DNA from: Actinomycetes bacterium
Lineage (GTDB): Bacteria; Actinomycetota; Acidimicrobiia; Acidimicrobiales; Microtrichaceae
Length of the DNA stretch: 32,922 nt
Direction of reading: 5' to 3'
Assembly: GCA_029782335.1 (NCBI GenBank)
Contig: JAKOVA010000046.1
Coordinates: 1-32,922, forward strand
The notes beneath the pieces are model-generated. The model worked only from the letters and a program-made list of their open reading frames with translations. It did not search any database and was not told where the DNA came from. A program made the translations under genes and the position numbers. This document shows positions 16,742 to 23,268 of the stretch, one piece after another. Every line of letters starts with the position of its first letter. Positions within the stretch are counted from its first letter, which is position 1.

Positions 16742-17400
16742 GCGCGACGCAACTGACGGAGGCGGTGGGCTTGGCCCACCGCCTCCGCGAGGCCACCGCG
16801 CCGGCGCATCGCTCGGCGATCAGCGGGGGAGTCAACGACCGGATCATCAACGGCACCCTCTCCCTCGACGACTACGTGGCGATGCTGGGCCAGTTCTGGC
16901 ACCTCTACGACGTGCTCGAGTTGGCGGGTGACGTGATCGGCCACGATCCGATCGCCGCCGCGGTGCTCGACCCGGTGCTGCGGCGCGCCCCGCTGATCGC
17001 GAGTGACCTGGTTGCGCTGCGCGGCCTCGATCACCGACCACCGCCGCCGTTGCCAGCGACCGAGCGCTACCTGGAGCGGCTCGCGGAGGTCGCCGCGAAC
17101 GATGCGGTCGCGTATGTCGCGCACCACTACACGCGCTACCTCGGCGACTTGTCGGGGGGACAGTTCATGGGTCGACGGCTTGCCGAGTCGCTGGAGCTCG
17201 ACGTCGCACACGGGGTCGGCTGGTACCACTTCGCCGGGATCTCCGACGTCGACGAGTACAAGGTCGAATACCGTCGCCGCCTCGACGGCCTCGGGTTGAG
17301 TGATGCGGAAGAGACGCGACTGATCAACGAGGTCCTCGTCGCGTACGAGCTCAACGAGCAGCTCCTCGTCGCGCTCGACGAGGAGCGTCGTGGGGGCTGA
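16738..17400 (+). CDS. hmuO: Haem oxygenase (biliverdin-producing, HO-1 fold)
   Basis: The 220-residue enzyme opens the haem ring to biliverdin, CO and free iron, using O2 and electrons from a reductase. The proximal haem ligand is His24 in REATAPAHRSA. The distal helix carries YLGDLSGGQFMGR, the glycine-rich signature that allows oxygen to bind. GVGWYHFAGISDVDEYKVEYR matches the FYxF region of bacterial HmuO. The length is normal. GTG 16738 overlaps the HtaA-like stop by 4 nt. The cytoplasmic location fits haem delivered by HmuTUV. Confidence 0.94.
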   Translation: MSATQLTEAVGLAHRLREATAPAHRSAISGGVNDRIINGTLSLDDYVAMLGQFWHLYDVLELAGDVIGHDPIAAAVLDPVLRRAPLIASDLVALRGLDHRPPPPLPATERYLERLAEVAANDAVAYVAHHYTRYLGDLSGGQFMGRRLAESLELDVAHGVGWYHFAGISDVDEYKVEYRRRLDGLGLSDAEETRLINEVLVAYELNEQLLVALDEERRGG

Positions 17401-17716
17401 GTCGCCGGTGCTCGACGACGCAGCGGTCGCTGCGATCTGTCGGCACATGAACACCGAGCACCGCGACGACAGCCTCGCAATCGTCCGTGCACACACCGCG
17501 CTCAACGAGGCGGTCGCCGCCGAGGTGAAGACCCTCGACGGATCGGGCATCACGTTCCGGGCCACGGCATCGGACGGCTCGCGACACGAACTGACCGTCG
17601 CATGGAGTGCCCCGATCGAAGAACGCGCCGATGTCCGCCAACAGCTCGTCGTGCTGACCGAGGCGGCACTGCGAGCCACCACGTCCGCTTCCCAAGCCAT
17701 CCAACACACCCCCTGA
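17390..17716 (+). CDS. Stand-alone DUF2470 protein
   Basis: The 108-residue product is one DUF2470 domain: LDDAAVAAICRHMNTEHRDD near the start is the HMNxxH motif. DUF2470 is usually the C-terminal part of HugZ/HutZ haem-degrading proteins, or it follows a pyridoxamine-oxidase-like domain. Here it is alone and directly follows haem oxygenase, overlapping it by 11 bases. A role in binding haem or its product is inferred. GAGGAG (17380-17385) lies four bases before GTG 17390; GTG 17408 in the same frame is an alternative that leaves the motif intact. Confidence 0.82.
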   Translation: MGAESPVLDDAAVAAICRHMNTEHRDDSLAIVRAHTALNEAVAAEVKTLDGSGITFRATASDGSRHELTVAWSAPIEERADVRQQLVVLTEAALRATTSASQAIQHTP

Positions 17717-17731
17717 ATCGGAGGACCTGAA

Positions 17732-18277
17732 ATGTCAACCCACTCCCACACGCTGCGCCGTCGCACGGTGCGCTCCTTGGCGCTCGCCGCCGTGGTGCTG
17801 ACCGCGGCGAGCTGCGGTCAGCCGACAACCACGAATCCGGGCCCACGGATTCGCGTGACCTCGTCGATCGTCGACGTTGCTCCCGGGACGACCGTAACGG
17901 TCAAGGGCCTCGGCTATCAGCCGGGCGCGAACATCGGGACCCGCCCGCCCTTCGCCGGCCAACCCGCGGGCGTGTACGTGGTCTTCGGCCGTTTCGCCGA
18001 GACGTGGCGTCCCTCGGAGGGCGAGCCGGCCTCTGCCCGCCAGATCATCCAGCAGGTCTGGGCGCTGCCCCAGGCTCAGCACGACGCACTCGATCCGGAT
18101 GGGTCGAACCCCGCGATCGTCCTCATGGCCGCAGACGGAACCTTCACCGCCCAGTTGCAACTCAACGAGGCAGAGGGAACCGGTGACTACGCGATCGCGA
18201 CCTACCCCGGCTCGGGCGCGGTGAACGCGAGCGAGGAAGTACTGCGTCCCGTCTCCTTCCTCACGGCGGCGGAGTAG
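17732..18277 (+). CDS. Ig-like lipoprotein of the haem locus
   Basis: The 181-residue lipoprotein has a basic start, a hydrophobic core and VVLTAASCGQ with lipidated Cys28. The mature part begins like an Ig/IPT fold (VDVAPGTTVTVKGLGYQPG) and has AGVYVVFGRFAETWRPSEG and, near the end, VLRPVSF. The protein at 14632 has the matching order VTVTGRNY, GGVYVLFGW and FAPVSF. The two flank the HtaA-like, haem oxygenase and DUF2470 genes. The function is unknown; a haem-handling or scaffold role is inferred from position. GGAGG (17720-17724) lies seven bases before the ATG, and only 15 bases separate it from the DUF2470 stop. Confidence 0.78.
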   Translation: MSTHSHTLRRRTVRSLALAAVVLTAASCGQPTTTNPGPRIRVTSSIVDVAPGTTVTVKGLGYQPGANIGTRPPFAGQPAGVYVVFGRFAETWRPSEGEPASARQIIQQVWALPQAQHDALDPDGSNPAIVLMAADGTFTAQLQLNEAEGTGDYAIATYPGSGAVNASEEVLRPVSFLTAAE

Positions 18278-18285
18278 TCCCCCCG

Positions 18286-18291
18286 TAGGAT
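18286..18291 (+). promoter_or_regulatory. -10 box of a leaderless promoter
   Basis: TAGGAT is followed by six bases and then the ATG of the regulator at 18298. No Shine-Dalgarno is present. The regulator can thus be made separately from the haem operon, although only 20 bases separate it from the gene before. Confidence 0.5.
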
Positions 18292-18297
18292 TCGTTC

Positions 18298-18951
18298 ATG
18301 GCCGAATGGCATCCCGCCGCGGAGGAGTACTGCGAGACGATCTGGGAGCTGGGTGAGGATCACATCGACGTGGTGCAGGCTCGTATCGCCGAGCGCCTCG
18401 GTGTGTCCCGCCCGGCCGTCTCGCTCATGGTGCGGCGGCTCGAGGCCGACGGCATGGTGAGCTCCGCCGGAGGGGTCATTGCCTTGACCCCTCCGGGCCG
18501 GGAGTTGGCCGAACGGGTGGTGCGACGTCATCGGCTGGCCGAGCGCTTCCTGACCGATCTGCTCCATTTGTCCTGGGCGGAAGCCCACCACGAGGCGGGA
18601 AAGTGGGAGCACGTGATCAGCGAGCGGGTGGAACGAGCGCTTGTCGAACTCCTCGACGACCCGACCACCTGCCCGCACGGCAACCCAATTCCCGGCTCGG
18701 GCTATTCGGCCGGAGACCTCGAGCCGCTTGCCGGGGTCGCGGTCGGCGAGCGGTTCGTCGTCGAGCGGATCCCCGAGTCGTTGGAGTTCACCGAGGGCAT
18801 CCTCGACTATCTCGAGCACGTCGGCATGGTGCCGGGGCAGGCGGGCGAGGTGACGGCGCAGTCGCCCGACGGCACCGTGACCGTCGAGGTGGGGGGCGAT
18901 CCCGTCGGGATCGGGTCGTTCGCCGCGGGTCGGATCCTGGTGAGCCGCTGA
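18298..18951 (+). CDS. DtxR/MntR-family metal-dependent regulator
   Basis: The 217-residue repressor has a winged helix (VVQARIAERLGVSRPAVSLMVRRLEADGMV), the dimer/metal domain (RRHRLAERFLTDLL ... HHEAGKWEHVIS) and a C-terminal SH3/FeoA-like domain from about 140. Compared with diphtheria DtxR, the ancillary-site residues are kept (His78, Glu82, His97 for His79, Glu83, His98), as are Glu104 and His105. Two primary-site residues differ: Met10 is Glu10 and Cys102 is Gly101. A CPHGNPIPG motif follows. Iron, manganese or another metal is possible. The position at the end of the haem locus suggests that it controls that locus, perhaps at the palindrome 11555-11582. Confidence 0.9.
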   Translation: MAEWHPAAEEYCETIWELGEDHIDVVQARIAERLGVSRPAVSLMVRRLEADGMVSSAGGVIALTPPGRELAERVVRRHRLAERFLTDLLHLSWAEAHHEAGKWEHVISERVERALVELLDDPTTCPHGNPIPGSGYSAGDLEPLAGVAVGERFVVERIPESLEFTEGILDYLEHVGMVPGQAGEVTAQSPDGTVTVEVGGDPVGIGSFAAGRILVSR

Positions 18952-19000
18952 GCGTGGCTCCGCCGCTGCGAGGGTGGCCGGCCGCCGCTGGGCCCACCCG

Positions 19001-19006
19001 TAGGAT
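19001..19006 (+). promoter_or_regulatory. -10 box of a leaderless promoter
   Basis: TAGGAT, preceded by CCCG just as before the regulator gene, is followed by six bases and then the ATG at 19013. The transcript should start at the ATG of the MFS gene. Confidence 0.5.
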
Positions 19007-19012
19007 GACCTG

Positions 19013-20491
19013 ATGGCCTCGTCCGAACCCGACGCGTCATCAGCCGCGTCGGCGGTCGAGGTCAAGCAAGGCTGGCGAGAGCGACTCTTCGCTTCCCGCG
19101 AGTACTTCTGGCTGTGGATCGCCCAGGTGATCTCGGCGTCGGGCGACTGGGTGTCGTTGTTCGCGATCACCGCGCTGGCGGCGGATATCAGCGGTCAGCC
19201 AGAGGCGGCCACCGCCCTGGTGCTCACTGCCCGGGTGGCGCCGAGTTTCCTCATCGGGCCGTTCATGGGCGTGCTCGTGGACCGCTTCGACCGCAAGATC
19301 CTCATGCGGATCGCCGACATCTCGAGGGCGCTGGTTTTCATCACGCTGCCGTTCGTCCACTCGCTGTGGGGCCTGATCCTCGCGTCGCTGCTGTTGGAGA
19401 TCTTCACCCTCCTGTGGTCACCGGCGAAAGAGGCACTGGTGCCGCGCCTCGTGCCGCGCGATCGGCTCACGACAGCGAACTCGCTGGGGGTGCTCGCGGC
19501 GTACGGCACGATGCCGCTCGCCGGGGTGCTGCAGTTCCTGCTCAAGGAACTCAACGACCGCCTGAAGGACGTGTCGTGGCTCCAGCCGCTGCAGTTCGGG
19601 CGCAGCGGTAACGCTCAGGCGCTCGCGTTCTACTTCGACGCCACCACGTTCCTCACCGTCGCGTTCATCGTGTGGTTCTTCATCAAGACGCCCGGGCGGG
19701 ATCCCTCCGAACGGCAGGAGCGCGCGCCTGCCGGGCAGCGGCGTGCGTCGGCGGCGCTGCGTTCTGCGTTGAACGAGATGCGGGAGGGATGGCGGTTCAT
19801 CTTCATCAACCCGGTGGTCCGTGCGGTCAATCTCGGTCTCGCGGCCGGCCTGTTGGGCGGAGCGATGCTGGTGCCGTTGGGCCCAACGTTCTCGAAGCTC
19901 GTGATCGGCAACTCCAACGCGTTCAGCCTGTACATCACGGCCCTCGGTTTCGGCGTTGCGATCGGCGTCGCAATCCTCACCGCGGTGCAGAACCGCATTC
20001 CGAAGGAGCGGGTGTTCGTCGCCGCGCTGTTCTTCGCGGGGTGCTGCATCCTCTTCGGCATCTCGATGTCGACCTTCTGGCTCTCGGCCATCGGGGTGTT
20101 CGGCCTCGGCCTCGGTGCCGGCGCTGTGTACATCCTCGGGTACACGTTGTTGCAGGAGAACACCGAGGACGATCTGCGAGGCCGCACCTTCACCACCTTC
20201 CTGACCGTCGTTCGGATGTGCGTGTTGGGGGCGATGGTGCTGGGTCCCGCGATCTCGGCGGGGCTGGATCCGCTGATGAAGCGCTGGGTGGGTGGCCGCG
20301 GGGCGCGTGACATGCCGGCGATCAACGCGTTCGGTGTCACCTACGGCATTCCGGGGGTCCGGATCGCCCTGTGGTTCGGCGGCGTGCTGATCGTGATCGC
20401 GTCGGTGATCGCGGCCCGCAGCCTGAAACTGCGTGTGCGGGAGAATCTCCGAACGCTCAGCGACGGTGTTCGGCAGCGCAAGGCGACATGA
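19013..20491 (+). CDS. MFS transporter
   Basis: This 492-residue membrane protein has about twelve hydrophobic segments. The start GWRERLFASREYFWLWIAQVIS and the loop LVDRFDRKILMRIADISRAL after helix 2 (the MFS motif A, DRxDRRxxL-like) place it in the major facilitator superfamily, nearest to the MFS_3/enterobactin-exporter-like group. The substrate is unknown. A long central loop (about 222-262) separates the two halves. The stop overlaps the tmk start (ATGA), so it is cotranscribed with tmk and holB. This is probably positional rather than functional. Confidence 0.87.
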   Translation: MASSEPDASSAASAVEVKQGWRERLFASREYFWLWIAQVISASGDWVSLFAITALAADISGQPEAATALVLTARVAPSFLIGPFMGVLVDRFDRKILMRIADISRALVFITLPFVHSLWGLILASLLLEIFTLLWSPAKEALVPRLVPRDRLTTANSLGVLAAYGTMPLAGVLQFLLKELNDRLKDVSWLQPLQFGRSGNAQALAFYFDATTFLTVAFIVWFFIKTPGRDPSERQERAPAGQRRASAALRSALNEMREGWRFIFINPVVRAVNLGLAAGLLGGAMLVPLGPTFSKLVIGNSNAFSLYITALGFGVAIGVAILTAVQNRIPKERVFVAALFFAGCCILFGISMSTFWLSAIGVFGLGLGAGAVYILGYTLLQENTEDDLRGRTFTTFLTVVRMCVLGAMVLGPAISAGLDPLMKRWVGGRGARDMPAINAFGVTYGIPGVRIALWFGGVLIVIASVIAARSLKLRVRENLRTLSDGVRQRKAT

Positions 20492-21129
20492 CTGCGCAGC
20501 ACAGCGCGACAGCGCGGGGGCGCTTCGTCGTATTCGAGGGTGGCGAGGGAGCGGGAAAGTCGACGCAGGCTGCGGCGCTGGCGTCGCGGTGGGGAGCGGT
20601 CCTCACCCGCGAGCCGGGCGGGACCGACCTCGGGTCCGCGTTGCGGCAACTGCTGTTGGACCCGACCACCGCAACGATCGACCCGCGGGCTGAGGCGCTG
20701 TTGATGGCGGCAGATCGCGCACAGCACGTCGCGACCGTGATCGAACCGGCGCTCGCAGCGGGACGTGACGTCGTGTGCGACCGGTTCGTCGGTTCGTCGA
20801 TTGCCTACCAGGGGTACGGGCGGGGCCTGTCGGTCGAGGAGGTTCGGGCGCTGTCGGGATTCGCGGCCGCGGGGTTGGAGCCGGATCTCGTGGTGTTGTT
20901 GGTCGTGCCGGCGTCGGTCTCGGCGGCGCGTGTCGGGGCAGACCGTGACCGGTTCGAGGCGGCGGGCGACGCGTTCCACGAACGCGTCGCCGCCGGGTTC
21001 GAGGCGCAAGCAGCGACGAATCCGAGGTGGGTGGTCGTGGACGGGACCGGATCGCTCGATGAGGTGACGTCTCGGGTGCACGCCGTGGTGGAGGAGCGGC
21101 TGGGCGGACGTTCCGTCGAGCCGGGGTGA
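20488..21129 (+). CDS. tmk: Thymidylate kinase
   Basis: The 213-residue kinase turns dTMP into dTDP for DNA synthesis. The P-loop is FEGGEGAGKSTQ (about 15-26), the substrate motif is LTREPGGTDLG, and VCDRFVGSSIAYQGYGRG carries the DR motif and the lid start. The catalytic set is complete. ATG 20488 overlaps the MFS stop by 4 nt, and the next gene begins with a 4-nt GTGA overlap. The tmk-holB pairing is common in bacteria. Confidence 0.96.
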   Translation: MTAQHSATARGRFVVFEGGEGAGKSTQAAALASRWGAVLTREPGGTDLGSALRQLLLDPTTATIDPRAEALLMAADRAQHVATVIEPALAAGRDVVCDRFVGSSIAYQGYGRGLSVEEVRALSGFAAAGLEPDLVVLLVVPASVSAARVGADRDRFEAAGDAFHERVAAGFEAQAATNPRWVVVDGTGSLDEVTSRVHAVVEERLGGRSVEPG

Positions 21130-22253
21130 GTGCCGTGAGCAGTGCAGGCGAGGTGAGCGGTGACGACGACGTGGGCGGTAGTGGCGACGTGAGTGGGCCG
21201 GGCGGGGATCCGTTCGCGTCGGTGGTCGGTCAGCCCGCGGCGGTTGCGCTGTTGCGCCAGGCTGCGGAGCATCCGGTGCACGCCTACTTGCTGGTGGGCG
21301 CGACGGGGTGGGGAACACGGGTCGCAGCACGGGCGTTCGCGGGGGAGCTGCTCGCCGCCGCGGATCCGGAGGGCGCCGCGCGGCACCGATCGCTGGCGGC
21401 GAGTGAGCACCACCCCTCCATTCGGGTCGTCGAACGGGTGGGGGCGTCGATCTCGGCGGATCAGGCGCGCGACATCGTGCGCCAAGCGGCGCTGTCTCCT
21501 CCGGAGGGATCCCGGCAGGTCATCGTGGCGGTCGACTTCCACCTCGTCGGCCAGCAGGCGCCGATCCTGCTGAAGACGATCGAGGAGCCGCCAGCCTCGA
21601 CGTACTTCATCATCCTGGCGGAGGAGGTCCCGCCCGAGTTGGAGACGATCGCGTCGCGGTGTGTGCGGGTCGATTTCGGCCCGGTGCCCCTTCGCGACGT
21701 GGAGGCGGCTCTGGTTGCCGAAGGTGTCGACCCGGGGCAGGCGACGCTCGCGGCCCGGAGCGCGGCAGGTGATCTGGACCGGGCGAGGTTGTTGGTGTCG
21801 GACCCGAACCTCGCGGCGCGACACGCCCTGTGGTGGGGAGCCCCGGGGCGGCTCGATGGGACCGGCTCGACCGTTGCAGCCCTCGCGGGTGAGATTCTCG
21901 GCGCGGTCGATGAACTGCTCGCCCCGCTCCAGACGCGCCAGGAGGCCGAGATGGCGGCGGCGGTGGAACAGGTCGAGACGTTCGGTGGCACGAAGGGCTC
22001 GCTCGCGAACCTCGAGGCACGACACAAGCGTGAGACGCGCCGTGTGCGAACCGATGAGTTGCATGCATGCCTCGCCACGCTGGGTGCCCGCTATCGGGAC
22101 GAAGCCGGCAGCACCAGCGGCCGCGCGGCGTTCGTGCGGGCGGGGGAGTTGCTGGCGACGGCGGCCGAGCGCTTGGTGTTCAACGTCAACGAGCGACTGC
22201 TGCTGGAGTGGCTGCTGTTGAGCCTGCCGCCGCTGCGGTCAGGCGAGGGGTGA
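21126..22253 (+). CDS. holB: DNA polymerase III subunit delta'
   Basis: The 375-residue protein is the delta' subunit of the clamp loader. FASVVGQPAAVALLRQAAEHP and HAYLLVGATGWGTRVAARAFA begin the AAA+ fold. SADQARDIVRQAALSPPEGSRQVI, LLKTIEEPP and the sensor/arginine-finger motif ETIASRC are typical. Walker A lacks the Lys (GATGWGTR), in keeping with delta' being a non-hydrolysing subunit. The four-Cys zinc cluster of other delta' proteins is absent. The N-terminus has about 28 Gly/Ser/Asp-rich residues that are probably disordered, so a start further in is possible. It overlaps tmk by 4 nt. Confidence 0.9.
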   Translation: MSAVSSAGEVSGDDDVGGSGDVSGPGGDPFASVVGQPAAVALLRQAAEHPVHAYLLVGATGWGTRVAARAFAGELLAAADPEGAARHRSLAASEHHPSIRVVERVGASISADQARDIVRQAALSPPEGSRQVIVAVDFHLVGQQAPILLKTIEEPPASTYFIILAEEVPPELETIASRCVRVDFGPVPLRDVEAALVAEGVDPGQATLAARSAAGDLDRARLLVSDPNLAARHALWWGAPGRLDGTGSTVAALAGEILGAVDELLAPLQTRQEAEMAAAVEQVETFGGTKGSLANLEARHKRETRRVRTDELHACLATLGARYRDEAGSTSGRAAFVRAGELLATAAERLVFNVNERLLLEWLLLSLPPLRSGEG

Positions 22254-22317
22254 GCGCGGCACTGAGTCGGCTTTGACGTTTGGGCGCGACGCCCGACGCG
22301 CTACCGTTGTCGCTCCC

Positions 22318-22390
22318 GCCCGGGTAGCTCAGACGGCAGAGCAGCTCACTCGTAATGAGCAGGTCAGGAGTTCGATTCTCCTCTCGGGCT
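22318..22390 (+). tRNA. tRNA-Thr (CGU anticodon)
   Basis: A full cloverleaf can be drawn. Acceptor GCCCGGG (22318-22324) pairs with CTCGGGC (22383-22389) with one G-T. The D-stem is GCTC/GAGC, the anticodon stem GCTCA/TGAGC with loop CTCGTAA (anticodon CGT), and the T-stem AGGAG/CTCCT with loop TTCGATT. The discriminator is T and CCA is not encoded. Its 3' half is the attachment core of an integrated element but remains intact. Confidence 0.96.
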
Positions 22391-22406
22391 CTCTCGGAAC
22401 CCCTGT
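22347..22406 (+). repeat. attL: 60-bp direct repeat in tRNA-Thr
   Basis: This stretch, from CACTCGTAATGAGC in the anticodon arm to AACCCCTGT after the gene, is identical over 60 bases to 27375-27434. The base before and the base after differ between the copies, so the repeat is exactly bounded. The left copy keeps the tRNA whole. Confidence 0.92.
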
Positions 22407-22419
22407 AACAAGGGGGTTT
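22398..22419 (+). terminator. Hairpin after tRNA-Thr
   Basis: AACCCCT (22398-22404) pairs with AGGGGGTT (22411-22418, one bulged G) around GTAACA, followed by a T. It may end the tRNA transcript. The left arm lies in the 60-bp core and the right arm lies in element DNA. The right-hand core copy is followed by GTCTTGCC and cannot form it. Confidence 0.5.
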
Positions 22420-22461
22420 CGGGCTGTTCGCAGCCGGTGGTTCAGCTCCCCCGGCGAACTC

Positions 22462-22481
22462 CATCCCGCGTCCATCCCGCG
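22462..22481 (+). repeat. Left arm-type site: tandem CATCCCGCG
   Basis: CATCCCGCGTCCATCCCGCG holds two 9-bp copies 11 bp apart, one helical turn. The identical 20 bases occur at 27251-27270 in the same orientation. Position and pairing resemble arm-type binding sites of phage L5-like integrases. The match to integrase sites is inferred. Confidence 0.6.
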
Positions 22482-22542
22482 AGCCTGCCACAGACGCATC
22501 GCCTCTGCCGTGTGACACGCCCGGGACTTTCCCTGAGATCTG

Positions 22543-22752
22543 GTGACCCGTCGCGTGATCTTCACCCCGCTGGATGGGCTACGCGCCCGGGCGGGGGTCC
22601 TCTTCGCTGGAGTGTCTCACGCGTACCTCAGGGGTCTTCCGCCCGGCGACGTCGCAGTGGTCCTTGAGGAAGCGCTCGCAATGCACCAGGCCGTCGTCCA
22701 CCGCGAGGCAGCAATCATGGAGAACGGCAGGCGGCTACCTGTGGCCACCTGA
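22543..22752 (+). CDS. Possible small hypothetical protein, unrecognised
   Basis: A 69-residue frame with a GTG start covers most of the otherwise empty stretch between attL and the hsdM fragment. Composition is plausible for a protein (GVSHAYLRGLPPGDVAVVLE) and it seems to form a helical C-terminal half. There is no convincing ribosome-binding site and no family is recognised. It could be a remnant of a lost element gene. Confidence 0.22.
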   Translation: MTRRVIFTPLDGLRARAGVLFAGVSHAYLRGLPPGDVAVVLEEALAMHQAVVHREAAIMENGRRLPVAT

Positions 22753-22839
22753 GCGAACGGTTCGGGTCGCGGCGGCACGGTCGACTGCATCAGGGTCGTC
22801 GAGCGGGACCGGTTGTTACCGTGCGCCACCCTGACGACA

Positions 22840-23035
22840 GGGTCGATCAACAACCATGCCGCGTTCATCTGGTCTGTTGCCGACCTGTTGCGGGGGGACT
22901 ACAAGCAGTCGGAGTACGGCAAGGTGATCCTGCCGCTCACGGTGCTTCGACGGCTCGACTGCGTGTTGGAACCCACGAAGGCCGACGTGTTGGCTCGGGC
23001 AGCGAAGCTTCCGGCCTCGTTGGAGAACGGGGTGG
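22840..23035 (+). pseudogene. N-terminal fragment of a type I restriction methyltransferase (HsdM)
   Basis: The translated text [19 protein letters not shown], then [19 protein letters not shown] and [10 protein letters not shown], is the conserved start of HsdM (N6-adenine methyltransferase, N-terminal domain). Similarity stops near LPASLENG (about 23030). The catalytic NPPF domain, HsdS and HsdR are absent. No good start codon or ribosome-binding site is seen. It is joined directly to an Rhs fragment in another frame. Confidence 0.82.
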
Positions 23036-23268
23036 GGCAACGCGACGGGCGGCGGGTTGAACTCGAACCGTGTCGAGTCGTCGTTGCAGGTGAACGGCGG
23101 CGCGGCCGCGACGACCCGCTATTGCTACGACTATGCGGATCGGGTCCAACGGGTGGTCGCCCCGTCGGGACAATCAACCCCCTACGGCGCGGGGTTCGGC
23201 TACGACGCGCATGGCAACGCGACCCGGGTCGGGACCGAAGCCCGTGTGTATGACGGCGCGGACCGTCA
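23036..23268 (+). pseudogene. Fragment of an Rhs/YD-repeat protein
   Basis: In a different frame from the hsdM piece, the translation has [18 protein letters not shown] and [20 protein letters not shown], which are YD-repeat units of Rhs-type polymorphic toxin or wall-associated proteins. Only about two repeats remain. Both ends are broken: by the hsdM join near 23035 and by the IS110 join near 23268. No toxin tip or immunity gene is present. Confidence 0.75.

Noticed and set aside
22273-22307. tRNA promoter from TTGACG (22273) and TACCGT (22302)
   Set aside because: The spacer would be 23 bases, too long for a standard promoter. One of the boxes may be real but the pair is not supported.
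22186-22518. Minus-strand open frame over tRNA-Thr (with the ENRTPDLLIT text)
   Set aside because: This is the well-known false protein produced by reading a tRNA backwards.
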